In this document: positions 57,083 through 64,000 of the stretch, one piece after another | Position numbering within the stretch: the stretch's first letter is position 1 | How the letters are laid out: each line of letters opens with the position of its first letter | Assembly: GCA_020048055.1 (NCBI GenBank) | Contig: JAIFNA010000003.1 | Span: forward strand, 62,001 to 126,000 | DNA length: 64,000 bases | Source: Arcobacter sp. | GTDB lineage: Bacteria; Campylobacterota; Campylobacteria; Campylobacterales; Arcobacteraceae | Direction: 5' to 3' | Translations under genes and position numbers: made by a program | Notes under the pieces: generated by a model | What the model was told of the DNA's origin: nothing | What the model saw: only the letters and a program-made list of their open reading frames with translations | Databases searched by the model: none

Positions 57083-58038
57083 ATTCACTTATCAAACAAT
57101 TCTTATATCTATTTTTTATGCTTTTTATCATCTCTTTGATTTCATTTACTGCTGTAAATTTTGCCCCAAATAGTTTTTTTGCAAGTGGTGAATTAAACCC
57201 AAATATAACCCCTGAAAGAATTGAACATTTAAAAGAGATTTATAGTCTTGACAAACCATTTTACATTCAATTTTTTTCATGGATTTCAAATATTTTAGTG
57301 CTTGATTTTGGAATATCTTTTAGTAGTGGTGAAGCGGTTAAAGATGAGATACTCAGTCGACTACCAATTACACTAGTTATAAATATCACAAGCATGGTAT
57401 TAATTTTTCTATTTTCAATCTATATTGGAATTAAAGCAGCTTTAAATAATGGTGGTTTTTTTGATAAATTGACTACGCAATTTACTATTATTAGCTTCTC
57501 TATGCCATCATTTTATTTAGCTCTTCTGTTAACATTTTTATTATCAATTACTTTTCATGTATTTCCACTCTCTGGGGTATCAAGTGATGAAAGTTTAGTT
57601 GGATTTTCAAAATATACCGATATTGCTTGGCACCTAGTATTGCCAATTTTTATTATTATTTTTGGAGGACTTGGTAGCTTAACACTATATATTAGGGCAT
57701 TAACATTAGAAATTCTAAAAAGTGACTATATATTTTTTGCAAAAGCAAGGGGTTTAAGCAACAAAAGAATACTTAGACTTTATATTTTACCAAACCTATA
57801 TCCAACAATAATTACACTTATAGGGCTCTCATTACCTGGAATTTTTGGAGGAAGCGTTATTCTTGAAACCATCTTTGGAATAGATGGAATGGGATTGTTG
57901 TTTTTCCAAAGTGCTATGAGTAACGACTATCCTGTAATTATGGGAATTCTTATAACTGGTGCATTTTTAACACTCCTTGGAAATATATTTGCTGATTTGG
58001 CACTAATTAAATTAAATCCAAACTCAAAAGCATTTTAA
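57079..58038 (+). CDS. ABC transporter permease, DppB type
   Basis: 319 residues with six membrane segments. The N-terminal extracellular part and the DKPFYIQFFSWI segment are typical of oligopeptide/nickel permeases of the DppB/NikB group. The EAA-loop motif AKARGLSNKRILRLYILPN is clear. DppB normally works with a DppC partner and two ATPases, but the next gene is unrelated, so the partner genes are elsewhere or lost. The substrate is unknown. Confidence 0.88.
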   Translation: MNSLIKQFLYLFFMLFIISLISFTAVNFAPNSFFASGELNPNITPERIEHLKEIYSLDKPFYIQFFSWISNILVLDFGISFSSGEAVKDEILSRLPITLVINITSMVLIFLFSIYIGIKAALNNGGFFDKLTTQFTIISFSMPSFYLALLLTFLLSITFHVFPLSGVSSDESLVGFSKYTDIAWHLVLPIFIIIFGGLGSLTLYIRALTLEILKSDYIFFAKARGLSNKRILRLYILPNLYPTIITLIGLSLPGIFGGSVILETIFGIDGMGLLFFQSAMSNDYPVIMGILITGAFLTLLGNIFADLALIKLNPNSKAF

Positions 58039-58142
58039 TTAACCAAAATAAAATAGCTAAATAACTTTAGATAAAATTACAAAAACTTATACTAAACTTT
58101 TACAACAATAGTTTTTCTATTGATTTTTTAAAAAGGAATATT

Positions 58143-58568
58143 ATGAAAAATATATCTAAAAAGTTACCGCTGATGATACTTGCACTAACTTTTGCGTCAG
58201 TTAGTTACGCTAAAGATTTACATAAAGTTGTAATTCAAATAAGTACTGATGACAAAAAAGTTCAGGCATTGGCTCTAAATAATGCTGTAAATTTGCAAAA
58301 ACATTATGGTATTGATAATGTTGAAGTTGAAGTTGTAGCTTATGGTCCTGGGCTTTCTGTTCTTACAGCTGAGTCTGAAGAATCAAATAGAGTTAAAAAT
58401 CTATCTATGCAAAATATACATTTTAATGCATGTGAAAATACAATGGAAAAAGTAAAAAAGGATACAGGCAAAGATGTTACACTAACTTCTGGTGTTGTTA
58501 AAGTTACAGCTGGAGTTGTTAAAATCGTTGAATTACAAGAGGAAGGCTACACTTACCTAAGACCATAA
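58143..58568 (+). CDS. Exported DsrE/DsrF-like protein
   Basis: 141 residues with a signal peptide (about 1-23, cleaved after SYA). The mature part HKVVIQISTDDKKVQALALNNAVNL... VEVVAYGPGLSVL...NIHFNACENTM is the DsrE/DsrF/TusD-like fold. Cytoplasmic members relay sulfur on a cysteine; this one, with one Cys in FNACENT, would be periplasmic. AAAAGGA precedes the ATG. Sulfur trafficking is an inference. Confidence 0.78.
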   Translation: MKNISKKLPLMILALTFASVSYAKDLHKVVIQISTDDKKVQALALNNAVNLQKHYGIDNVEVEVVAYGPGLSVLTAESEESNRVKNLSMQNIHFNACENTMEKVKKDTGKDVTLTSGVVKVTAGVVKIVELQEEGYTYLRP

Positions 58569-58573
58569 AAGAA

Positions 58574-58601
58574 GCTTCTATAAGAAATATCTTATGGAAG
58601 C
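58574..58601. terminator. Hairpin between the DsrE-like and ThiE-like genes
   Basis: A 12-bp stem (GCTTCTATAAGA / TCTTATGGAAGC, one G-T wobble) with a 4-nt loop. It lies 5 bp after the plus-strand stop and contains the stop of the minus-strand gene. Confidence 0.6.
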
Positions 58602-59129
58602 AAATCCATAGCAATTTGTTTTTTCAATCTCTTTTAGTTGATTTTTCAACACAATTCCGCCAAGTGCAATAATTTTAATATCATACGATTTAACAACATT
58701 TTGAAGCTCTAAAATACCTTTTGGCTCCCCTTTATGAGGGGTTATAAAAATTGGTGAATATGTTACTTTATCTACACCGTTTTTTATGGCATTTTTAATA
58801 TCTTGATGAGTATGACAACTTATCACAACATCGAGTCCAAAATGTTGCACTTTATTGATCTTATCAAATTGCGAAGATGTTAAATGAACACCTTTTACTT
58901 GATATTTTTTTGCTAAATCAATATGACTATTGATGTATGTTTCCTTAAGATTGTTTTGAAAACAAACATCAATAAAAACCTCAATTAACTCTTCAGTATT
59001 TATAGAACTTTTATCCCTAAAGCAAATCATATCTGGCATATTTAACTTTAGTGCTTTTTGAAGAACTGATTTAAATATTTTTGGGTTGCTTGAATAATAT
59101 TGTGGGTCTGTTATTAGATAGGATTTCAT
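58578..59129 (-). CDS. ThiE/TenI-like thiamine phosphate synthase family protein
   Basis: 183 residues, shorter than ThiE (about 210). Barrel motifs YLITDP, ICFRDK, GVHLTSSQ and IALGGI are present. The conserved phosphate-binding and Mg residues are partly changed, so it may be a TenI-type regulator or thiazole tautomerase rather than a full ThiE. thiC lies 44 kb away. It is a single gene, 79 bp after atpB on the same strand. Confidence 0.75.
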   Translation of the reverse strand: MKSYLITDPQYYSSNPKIFKSVLQKALKLNMPDMICFRDKSSINTEELIEVFIDVCFQNNLKETYINSHIDLAKKYQVKGVHLTSSQFDKINKVQHFGLDVVISCHTHQDIKNAIKNGVDKVTYSPIFITPHKGEPKGILELQNVVKSYDIKIIALGGIVLKNQLKEIEKTNCYGFASIRYFL

Positions 59130-59169
59130 AAAAAGATTTTAGCTATATTTTTTATTTTTTTAATAAAAA

Positions 59170-59191
59170 AAGGGCTTCAAGAGAAGCCCTT
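59170..59191 (-). terminator. Terminator of atpB
   Basis: A 9-bp perfect stem (AAGGGCTTC / GAAGCCCTT) with a 4-nt loop, 18 bp after atpB, followed on the minus strand by TTTTTTATT. It is a classical intrinsic terminator. Confidence 0.88.
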
Positions 59192-59208
59192 AAAAAGTTA
59201 TTTTTTGA

Positions 59209-59895
59209 TTAGTGGTGAGCTTCTTCAGCCATCATAACCGAACCAGCTATGTAAACATAAGAAAGGATCATAAAAATAAATGCTTGAAGTATTCCAAATG
59301 CAAACAAGAAGAAGAAACCTGGAAGAGGTGCAATCCAAGGTACAAGCATAAGTAAAACCATTAAAAACATATCATCACCTTTGATTGAACCAAAAAGTCT
59401 GAATGCCAAAGATACAATTCTTGAAATGTGTGAAATTACTTCAATTGGAAACATAAGTGGCGCAAGCGCAGGAACTGGTCCCATCATGTGTCCAAGATAC
59501 TTTCCAGCACCATTTTCTTTAAAACCTAAATAGTTATAGTAAGCAAAAACCATAATTGCTAATGCTAAAGTAAAGTTAATATTTCCAGTTACAGATTCAA
59601 ATCCAGGGATAATTCCCATCATATTTGCTACAAATATTACAAAACCAAGGGTAGCGATAAGTGGCATAAATTTTTTTGCATTTTTTGCACCCATTGAGTC
59701 TGTACCAATTGATACAACACCTTGAATATATGCTTCCATAATGTTTTGAGTACCTGTTGGCACAAGTTGTATTTTTCGCGTTGCTGCTCTTGCAACTAAT
59801 AAAACAATAGTTACTGTTAAAATTAGATGCGATAATATCATCCATTCTTGGGAGTGTCCAAATGTCCCTAAAAATGTAAATAATCTTTCTTCCAT
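59209..59895 (-). CDS. atpB: ATP synthase F0 subunit a
   Basis: 228 residues with five or six membrane helices. The key helix carries the essential Arg in SLAFRLFGSIKGDD. It forms the proton half-channels. It stands alone, away from the other F0F1 genes, as is usual in Campylobacterota. A terminator follows it. Confidence 0.97.
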   Translation of the reverse strand: MEERLFTFLGTFGHSQEWMILSHLILTVTIVLLVARAATRKIQLVPTGTQNIMEAYIQGVVSIGTDSMGAKNAKKFMPLIATLGFVIFVANMMGIIPGFESVTGNINFTLALAIMVFAYYNYLGFKENGAGKYLGHMMGPVPALAPLMFPIEVISHISRIVSLAFRLFGSIKGDDMFLMVLLMLVPWIAPLPGFFFLFAFGILQAFIFMILSYVYIAGSVMMAEEAHH

Positions 59896-59964
59896 AATCG
59901 TCCTTTTTGTGTTTGATATTTTGCCATTATAATTAAAGATTGTTAAAAATCTTATTATAGGTTT

Positions 59965-61170
59965 TTAAATTTCTCTAAATCTATATCCATTTTCTTTTAA
60001 TTTAGCTTTTATGCTATCTTTATGCTCAATCCCTTTTATTTCAAGTCCAATAGTTACATTAGCTTCTCCAAAATCAAGCTGTACTGAATTTCTATCATAA
60101 TCAATCATAACTATGTTTGCGTAGACATCTTTAAAAACCTCAGTCAATCTCATTAGACTTCCTGGTTTATCAACAAGTGTAACAATCATATTCATTTTTC
60201 GATTTGATTCCAAAAGACCTTTTTCAATTATAACAGAAAGCATTGTAACATCAATATTGCCACCACTAAGTGGCAAAACAACTGTTTTATTTTTTATATC
60301 TATTTTATTATGCATTACAGCTGCGAGTCCAACAGCGCCTGCGCCCTCAACAACAATTTTTTGCTTTTCTAATAAAAATAATATTGCACTTGCGATCTCT
60401 TGATCTTCAACCTCTACAATCTCATCAACAAGTTCTAGCACATAATCCAACATTTTTGGCGTCACATCTCTGACTGCTATTCCATCTGCAATTGTTTTAA
60501 CTGCTATGTTATCAATTGGTGTTTTTGCCCTATATGAAGTATTCATAGCAGATGCTCCGCTTGCTACTACGCCTACTATTTTAATTGATGGTTTTAATTG
60601 TTTAACCGCACTTGCTATTCCACTTATAAGCCCACCTCCACCAATAGGAACAATAATAATATCAATATCTTGTAGCTCTTCAAAAATCTCTAAAAATATT
60701 GTCCCTTGACCAGCTATAACATCATCATCAGCAAAAGGATGGATAAAAGTTTTATTATTTCTTTTTGCATATTCTGTGGCAAATGAGTATGCTTCATCAT
60801 AGTTACTTCCATGTAAAATAACCTCCGCACCATAAGATTTAACGCCACTTATTTTAGTAAGCGGTGTTGCTTCTGGCATCACAATTGTTGCTTCAATTCC
60901 ATAGTGTCTTGCGCTAAAAGCCATCCCTTGAGCATGATTTCCAGCACTTGCGGCAACTACACCTAATTTTTTTTCACCTTCATTTAGAAGTGAAATTTTA
61001 TTAAATGCACCCCTTATTTTAAAGCTACCAGTTAATTGTAAATTTTCTTTTTTGAAGTAGATATTTGAAGTTAATTCTTTGCTTAATGTTGGTGCGAATG
61101 CTAATGGCGTATTGTAAACAACACCATCCAGTCTCTTTTTTGCGTTTATTATGTCATTTAATGTTATCAT
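59965..61170 (-). CDS. ilvA: Threonine ammonia-lyase
   Basis: 401 residues. PLP lysine in TGSFKIRGAFNKI, the glycine-rich phosphate loop IGGGGLISGIA and a C-terminal ACT domain (about 325-401). The short form with one ACT domain. It turns threonine into 2-oxobutanoate for isoleucine. It is divergent from trmD. Confidence 0.93.
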   Translation of the reverse strand: MITLNDIINAKKRLDGVVYNTPLAFAPTLSKELTSNIYFKKENLQLTGSFKIRGAFNKISLLNEGEKKLGVVAASAGNHAQGMAFSARHYGIEATIVMPEATPLTKISGVKSYGAEVILHGSNYDEAYSFATEYAKRNNKTFIHPFADDDVIAGQGTIFLEIFEELQDIDIIIVPIGGGGLISGIASAVKQLKPSIKIVGVVASGASAMNTSYRAKTPIDNIAVKTIADGIAVRDVTPKMLDYVLELVDEIVEVEDQEIASAILFLLEKQKIVVEGAGAVGLAAVMHNKIDIKNKTVVLPLSGGNIDVTMLSVIIEKGLLESNRKMNMIVTLVDKPGSLMRLTEVFKDVYANIVMIDYDRNSVQLDFGEANVTIGLEIKGIEHKDSIKAKLKENGYRFREI

Positions 61171-61214
61171 CGCGAAATTGTATCAAATAGCAACTAAAAT
61201 AATTAAGGGACCAA

Positions 61215-61895
61215 ATGACTTTCACTTTTGTGACACTTTTTCCAAATCTCATCAAATTTTACTTTCAAGACTCAATTCTAAAAAAGGCAATAAATGAAAA
61301 TATCGTCTCAATTGATTTTTACAATCCGAGAGATTTTTCAAGCGATAAACACAAAAAAGTAGATGATACATTATGCGGTGGAGGCGCTGGTCAACTTATG
61401 TTTCCACAACCACTTTTTGACACACTAGAAACCATAAAGAATAAATATCAAGATGCATATATAATATTTCCACTTGCATCAGCAAAACCTTTTAATCAAA
61501 ATGATGCAATAAGATTGGCTAAGAAAAAAAATATTGTTTTAGTAAGTGGTCGTTACGAGGGTATTGATGAGAGGGTTATTGAAAAATTTGCTGATGAAGT
61601 TTTTAGCATTGGTGACTATATTTTAACTGGTGGTGAATTGCCATCACTTGTAATGGCTGATTCAATCAGTAGAAACATAAATGGTGTACTTGGGAACTTA
61701 GATTCACTCAATGATGAAAGCTACAATAATTTAGCAACAAATAGAAAAATGCTTCTTGAAGCACCATCTTTTACAAAACCAATAAATTTTAGAAATTTGC
61801 TTGTTCCTTCAGAATTATTAAAGGGTAATCACGATAAAATCCGAGGCTTAAAAAATAAGATGTCTTTGTGCAAAACTAAGTACTATAGACCATAA
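61215..61895 (+). CDS. trmD: tRNA (guanine-N1)-methyltransferase
   Basis: 226 residues. SPOUT fold with KVDDTLCGGGAGQLM, VSGRYEGIDERV and the knot motif IGDYILTGGELP. It methylates G37 next to the anticodon. It is followed by rplS after 48 bp, the usual rpsP-rimM-trmD-rplS tail; rpsP and rimM are not upstream here. Confidence 0.97.
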   Translation: MTFTFVTLFPNLIKFYFQDSILKKAINENIVSIDFYNPRDFSSDKHKKVDDTLCGGGAGQLMFPQPLFDTLETIKNKYQDAYIIFPLASAKPFNQNDAIRLAKKKNIVLVSGRYEGIDERVIEKFADEVFSIGDYILTGGELPSLVMADSISRNINGVLGNLDSLNDESYNNLATNRKMLLEAPSFTKPINFRNLLVPSELLKGNHDKIRGLKNKMSLCKTKYYRP

Positions 61896-61897
61896 AA

Positions 61898-61936
61898 TGG
61901 GGCACTGCCACTTACCATGGTACCCCCGAAATAAAG
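61898..61936 (+). promoter_or_regulatory. G+C-rich leader between trmD and rplS
   Basis: In an A/T-rich surrounding, this short spacer carries GGGG (61899-61902), CCCC (61924-61927) and the self-complementary TACCATGGTA (61913-61922) between them. The two runs can pair with a hairpin inside. It may be an autoregulatory r-protein leader or a processing site; evidence is only base composition and pairing. Confidence 0.4.
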
Positions 61937-61943
61937 GGAAAAA

Positions 61944-62300
61944 ATGAAAAACAAATATATAGCGGCTTTTGAAGCAGCTCAGATGGCAGGTAAAGTAATA
62001 CCACAATTTAAAGCTGGAGACACTTTAAAACTTGGTGTTGAAATTACAGAGGGTGCAAAATCAAGAATTCAGTTTTTTGAAGGAATTGTAATTGCACTTA
62101 GAGGTGAAGGTGTATCTAATACGTTTACTATAAGAAAAATCGGTGCTAACAGTGTTGGTGTTGAGCGAATTTTCCCATTATATTCTGATAGCTTAAAAAC
62201 TATCGAAGTATTAAGAAGAGGAAGAGTAAGAAGAGCTAAACTTCACTTCTTAAGAGCATTAAAAGGTAAAGCAGCAAAAATCAAAGAATTAAGAAACTAA
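61944..62300 (+). CDS. rplS: 50S ribosomal protein L19
   Basis: 118 residues, with [20 protein letters not shown], the [19 protein letters not shown] signature and the C-terminal [14 protein letters not shown]. It bridges the subunits. A strong terminator follows. Confidence 0.97.
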   Translation: MKNKYIAAFEAAQMAGKVIPQFKAGDTLKLGVEITEGAKSRIQFFEGIVIALRGEGVSNTFTIRKIGANSVGVERIFPLYSDSLKTIEVLRRGRVRRAKLHFLRALKGKAAKIKELRN

Positions 62301-62320
62301 TATTTTTGTTTTTGACTTTC

Positions 62321-62351
62321 AAGGGCAAGTGTTTTTCACTTGCCTTTTTTT
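62321..62351 (+). terminator. Terminator of rplS
   Basis: GGCAAGTG / CACTTGCC stem (62324-62331 / 62337-62344) with loop TTTTT, followed by seven T. Classical intrinsic terminator. Confidence 0.92.
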
Positions 62352-62395
62352 ATGCAAAATTAAACATAAATAGTATGTGATTACCAAGTAACAAT

Positions 62396-63262
62396 ATGTT
62401 AAAAAATTCTCCGATACAAAAAATCAATTTTAAAGATAGAGATATCTATATCAAAAGAGATGATTTACTTCATAAAGATTTTAGTGGAAATAAAGCTAGG
62501 AAATTTCACTATTTTTTAGAAAATGACTTTCCAGAAATTGATACTATTGTAAGTTATGGATCAAATCAATCAAATGCGATGTATAGTTTGTCTGTTTTGG
62601 CAAAATTAAAAAAATGGAATTTTAAATATTTTACAAACCATATCCCTTCATTTTTAAAAGAACATCCAAATGGAAATTACAAATATGCACTTAAAAACAA
62701 CATGGAATTGATTGTTGATTTAAATTTTGATAAAGCAAACTACCAAAAAAAAGAGAATGAACTCTTTATTGATGAGGGTGGAGCAATCAGTAAAGCTAGT
62801 TTTGGACTTCAGATATTGGCTGAAGAAATAAATACTTGGAAAAACAAAAATAATATAAAATATCTAAAAATCTTTTTGCCAAGCGGAACAGGAACAACTG
62901 CTCTATTTTTGCAAAAGTTTACAAACGATGAAGTTATAACTTGTCCTTGTGTTGGCGATAGAGAATATTTGATGAAACAATTTAAAGAATTAGAACCAAA
63001 TCTCAAAACTTACCCAAGAATTTTGGAAACAACCAAAAAATATCATTTTGGAAAACTTTATCTTGAAAACTTTGAAATATGGAAAAAGCTAAAAAATGCA
63101 ACAGATATAGAGTTTGACCTTTTGTACGACCCGATTGGCTGGAATATATTGCTGAAAAATCTTGATAAATTCCTAGAAACTGATATTTTATATATCCACC
63201 AAGGTGGACTTATAGGAAACAAAACAATGCTCCCAAGGTATGAAAGAAAATTTGACTCATAA
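62396..63262 (+). CDS. PLP-dependent enzyme of the ACC deaminase / D-cysteine desulfhydrase family
   Basis: 288 residues. The N-terminal YIKRDDLLHKDFSGNKARKF holds the PLP-binding lysine of the family; VSYGSNQSNAMYSL and LPSGTGTTALFL are the following phosphate-binding loops. Possible activities are deamination of 1-aminocyclopropane-1-carboxylate or cleavage of D-cysteine; sequence by eye cannot decide. It is shorter than typical members (about 330). It lies after the rplS terminator and is convergent with ribE. Confidence 0.8.
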   Translation: MLKNSPIQKINFKDRDIYIKRDDLLHKDFSGNKARKFHYFLENDFPEIDTIVSYGSNQSNAMYSLSVLAKLKKWNFKYFTNHIPSFLKEHPNGNYKYALKNNMELIVDLNFDKANYQKKENELFIDEGGAISKASFGLQILAEEINTWKNKNNIKYLKIFLPSGTGTTALFLQKFTNDEVITCPCVGDREYLMKQFKELEPNLKTYPRILETTKKYHFGKLYLENFEIWKKLKNATDIEFDLLYDPIGWNILLKNLDKFLETDILYIHQGGLIGNKTMLPRYERKFDS

Positions 63263-63275
63263 AAATAATTAAATT

Positions 63276-63902
63276 TTAATACTTAGCCATAATTTTATCA
63301 ATATCGTCCCAACTCATATGTGATTTATTTTCCTCTTTCGGACTAAAAATATTGTAAACGTATCGTGCAAACATATCAGTTTCAATATTGATTTTGCTAT
63401 TAATTTTATATGATTTAAACAATGTATTTTCTATGGTATGAGGAATAATCGTAAGTCTAAATTGACTCTTATTATTCGTAACATCATTAACCGTAAGACT
63501 TACTCCATCTACAGTTATACTTCCTTTTGGTATTACAAATTTGATATATTCTTTTGGCAATTCAATAAAAAAATCATGTGAATTACCATTGCTTTTAATA
63601 GCTTTTATAGTTCCAATACAATCAATATGCCCTTGAACAATATGCCCTTCAAACCTATCCCCCATCATCATTGCTGGCTCTATATGAACTTCATTTTTAT
63701 AATTTTCTATAGCTAAAACATCTTTTGACTCAGGGGAAAGCTCAACACAAAATGTTCCATTTCCAAAAGATACAACAGTTAAACACGCACCATTTATGGC
63801 TATACTATCTCCAATTTTTGGCAAATATTTTGCTTTTATTGTAAGTTTATTTCCAACAAAACTTTCAACCCTTGCAATCTCCCTAATAAGCCCAGTAAAC
63901 AT
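63276..63902 (-). CDS. ribE: Riboflavin synthase alpha chain
   Basis: 208 residues with the family start MFTGLIREIARV, two similar lumazine-binding halves (SIAINGACLTVVSF and SITVDGVSLTVNDV). It converts two 6,7-dimethyl-8-ribityllumazine molecules to riboflavin. It is 8 bp after the stop of the partial gene at 63911, so both are probably cotranscribed. Confidence 0.96.
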   Translation of the reverse strand: MFTGLIREIARVESFVGNKLTIKAKYLPKIGDSIAINGACLTVVSFGNGTFCVELSPESKDVLAIENYKNEVHIEPAMMMGDRFEGHIVQGHIDCIGTIKAIKSNGNSHDFFIELPKEYIKFVIPKGSITVDGVSLTVNDVTNNKSQFRLTIIPHTIENTLFKSYKINSKINIETDMFARYVYNIFSPKEENKSHMSWDDIDKIMAKY

Positions 63903-63910
63903 TACGAATC

Positions 63911-64000
63911 CTATCTTTTGCTTGATAAATATGATTTTGTTTTTTTAGCAAAAGTTGCTGAGTCAATTTTTTTCTTTGGTTTTTTCTCTTTAACCTTTAC
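63911..64000 (-). CDS. C-terminal tail of an unknown protein (partial at window edge)
   Basis: The frame is open from the right edge to a TAG at 63913-63911. The visible 29 residues are very lysine-rich (KVKEKKPKKKIDS, then TKSYLSSKR). No family can be named from a charged tail. It ends 8 bp before ribE and is probably the gene upstream of it in the same operon. Confidence 0.55.
   Translation of the reverse strand, partial: VKVKEKKPKKKIDSATFAKKTKSYLSSKR

Overview
The window is a compact, strongly AT-rich bacterial chromosome segment (roughly one third G+C by eye, not computed). It carries about 80 protein genes and one tRNA gene on both strands, and no rRNA, phage, insertion sequence or CRISPR array was seen. 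The gene families point to Campylobacterota: histidine kinases with an AHQWRQPLN H-box, a Rieske / cytochrome b / two-haem cytochrome c set, a periplasmic-type ATP-dependent DNA ligase, and a hypE-hypA pair. It looks like the Arcobacter / Sulfurimonas / Sulfuricurvum group, but the genus cannot be fixed from this segment alone.

Layout. 1-5.2 kb: tail of an unknown gene, exported DNA ligase, small phosphatase, hypE-hypA, a cysteine-rich Spy-like exported protein and an orphan sensor kinase. 5.3-13.6 kb (mostly minus): groES-groEL behind a CIRCE operator, efp, serA, rpsA, and mrdA with a probable mreD. 13.7-18.2 kb: thiC with a YeeE/YedE sulfur-compound permease, an unknown exported protein, and an Mrp/ApbC Fe-S carrier. 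18.3-25.6 kb is the accessory part: a two-component system, an unknown membrane protein, a decayed antitoxin gene, a surface lipoprotein, a type II toxin-antitoxin pair and a ComM-like ATPase. 25.7-36.4 kb (minus): the complete S10-spc ribosomal cluster from rpsJ to infA, with secY and map. 36.6-46.6 kb: AAA ATPase, rnhB, yeiH, alaS, then trxA, trxB, dapB, purF and a radical SAM gene. 46.8-49.5 kb: petABC (cytochrome bc1). 49.6-55.3 kb: rsmE, a membrane protein, moeA-moaA-queC and an L,D-transpeptidase. 55.5-64 kb: tRNA-Asn, a Dsb-like protein, acpS, a lone DppB-type permease, a DsrE-like exported protein, a ThiE/TenI-like protein, atpB, ilvA, trmD-rplS, a PLP enzyme, ribE and the tail of one more gene.

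The strongest unexplained signal is a regulatory circuit at 18.3-23.2 kb. Three promoters share a palindromic site (TTCAAA-N1/2-GTCAT-N4-ATGAC) placed exactly 12 bp before a -10 element. They lie in front of the response regulator gene (18912-18950), in front of the unknown membrane protein (20628-20668) and in front of the lipoprotein gene (21788-21828). This suggests an autoregulated two-component system controlling two envelope proteins of unknown function. The response regulator promoter would give a leaderless mRNA. An antitoxin relic with two frameshifts lies just upstream of the lipoprotein promoter.

Other well-supported regulatory sites are a near-consensus sigma70 promoter with a CIRCE operator at its start point before groES, a promoter with 17-bp spacing before rpsJ, a perfect 18-bp palindrome between the -10 and the antitoxin gene at 23.4 kb, and several hairpins at gene ends. 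All product names rest on motifs read by eye; no database search or alignment was run.
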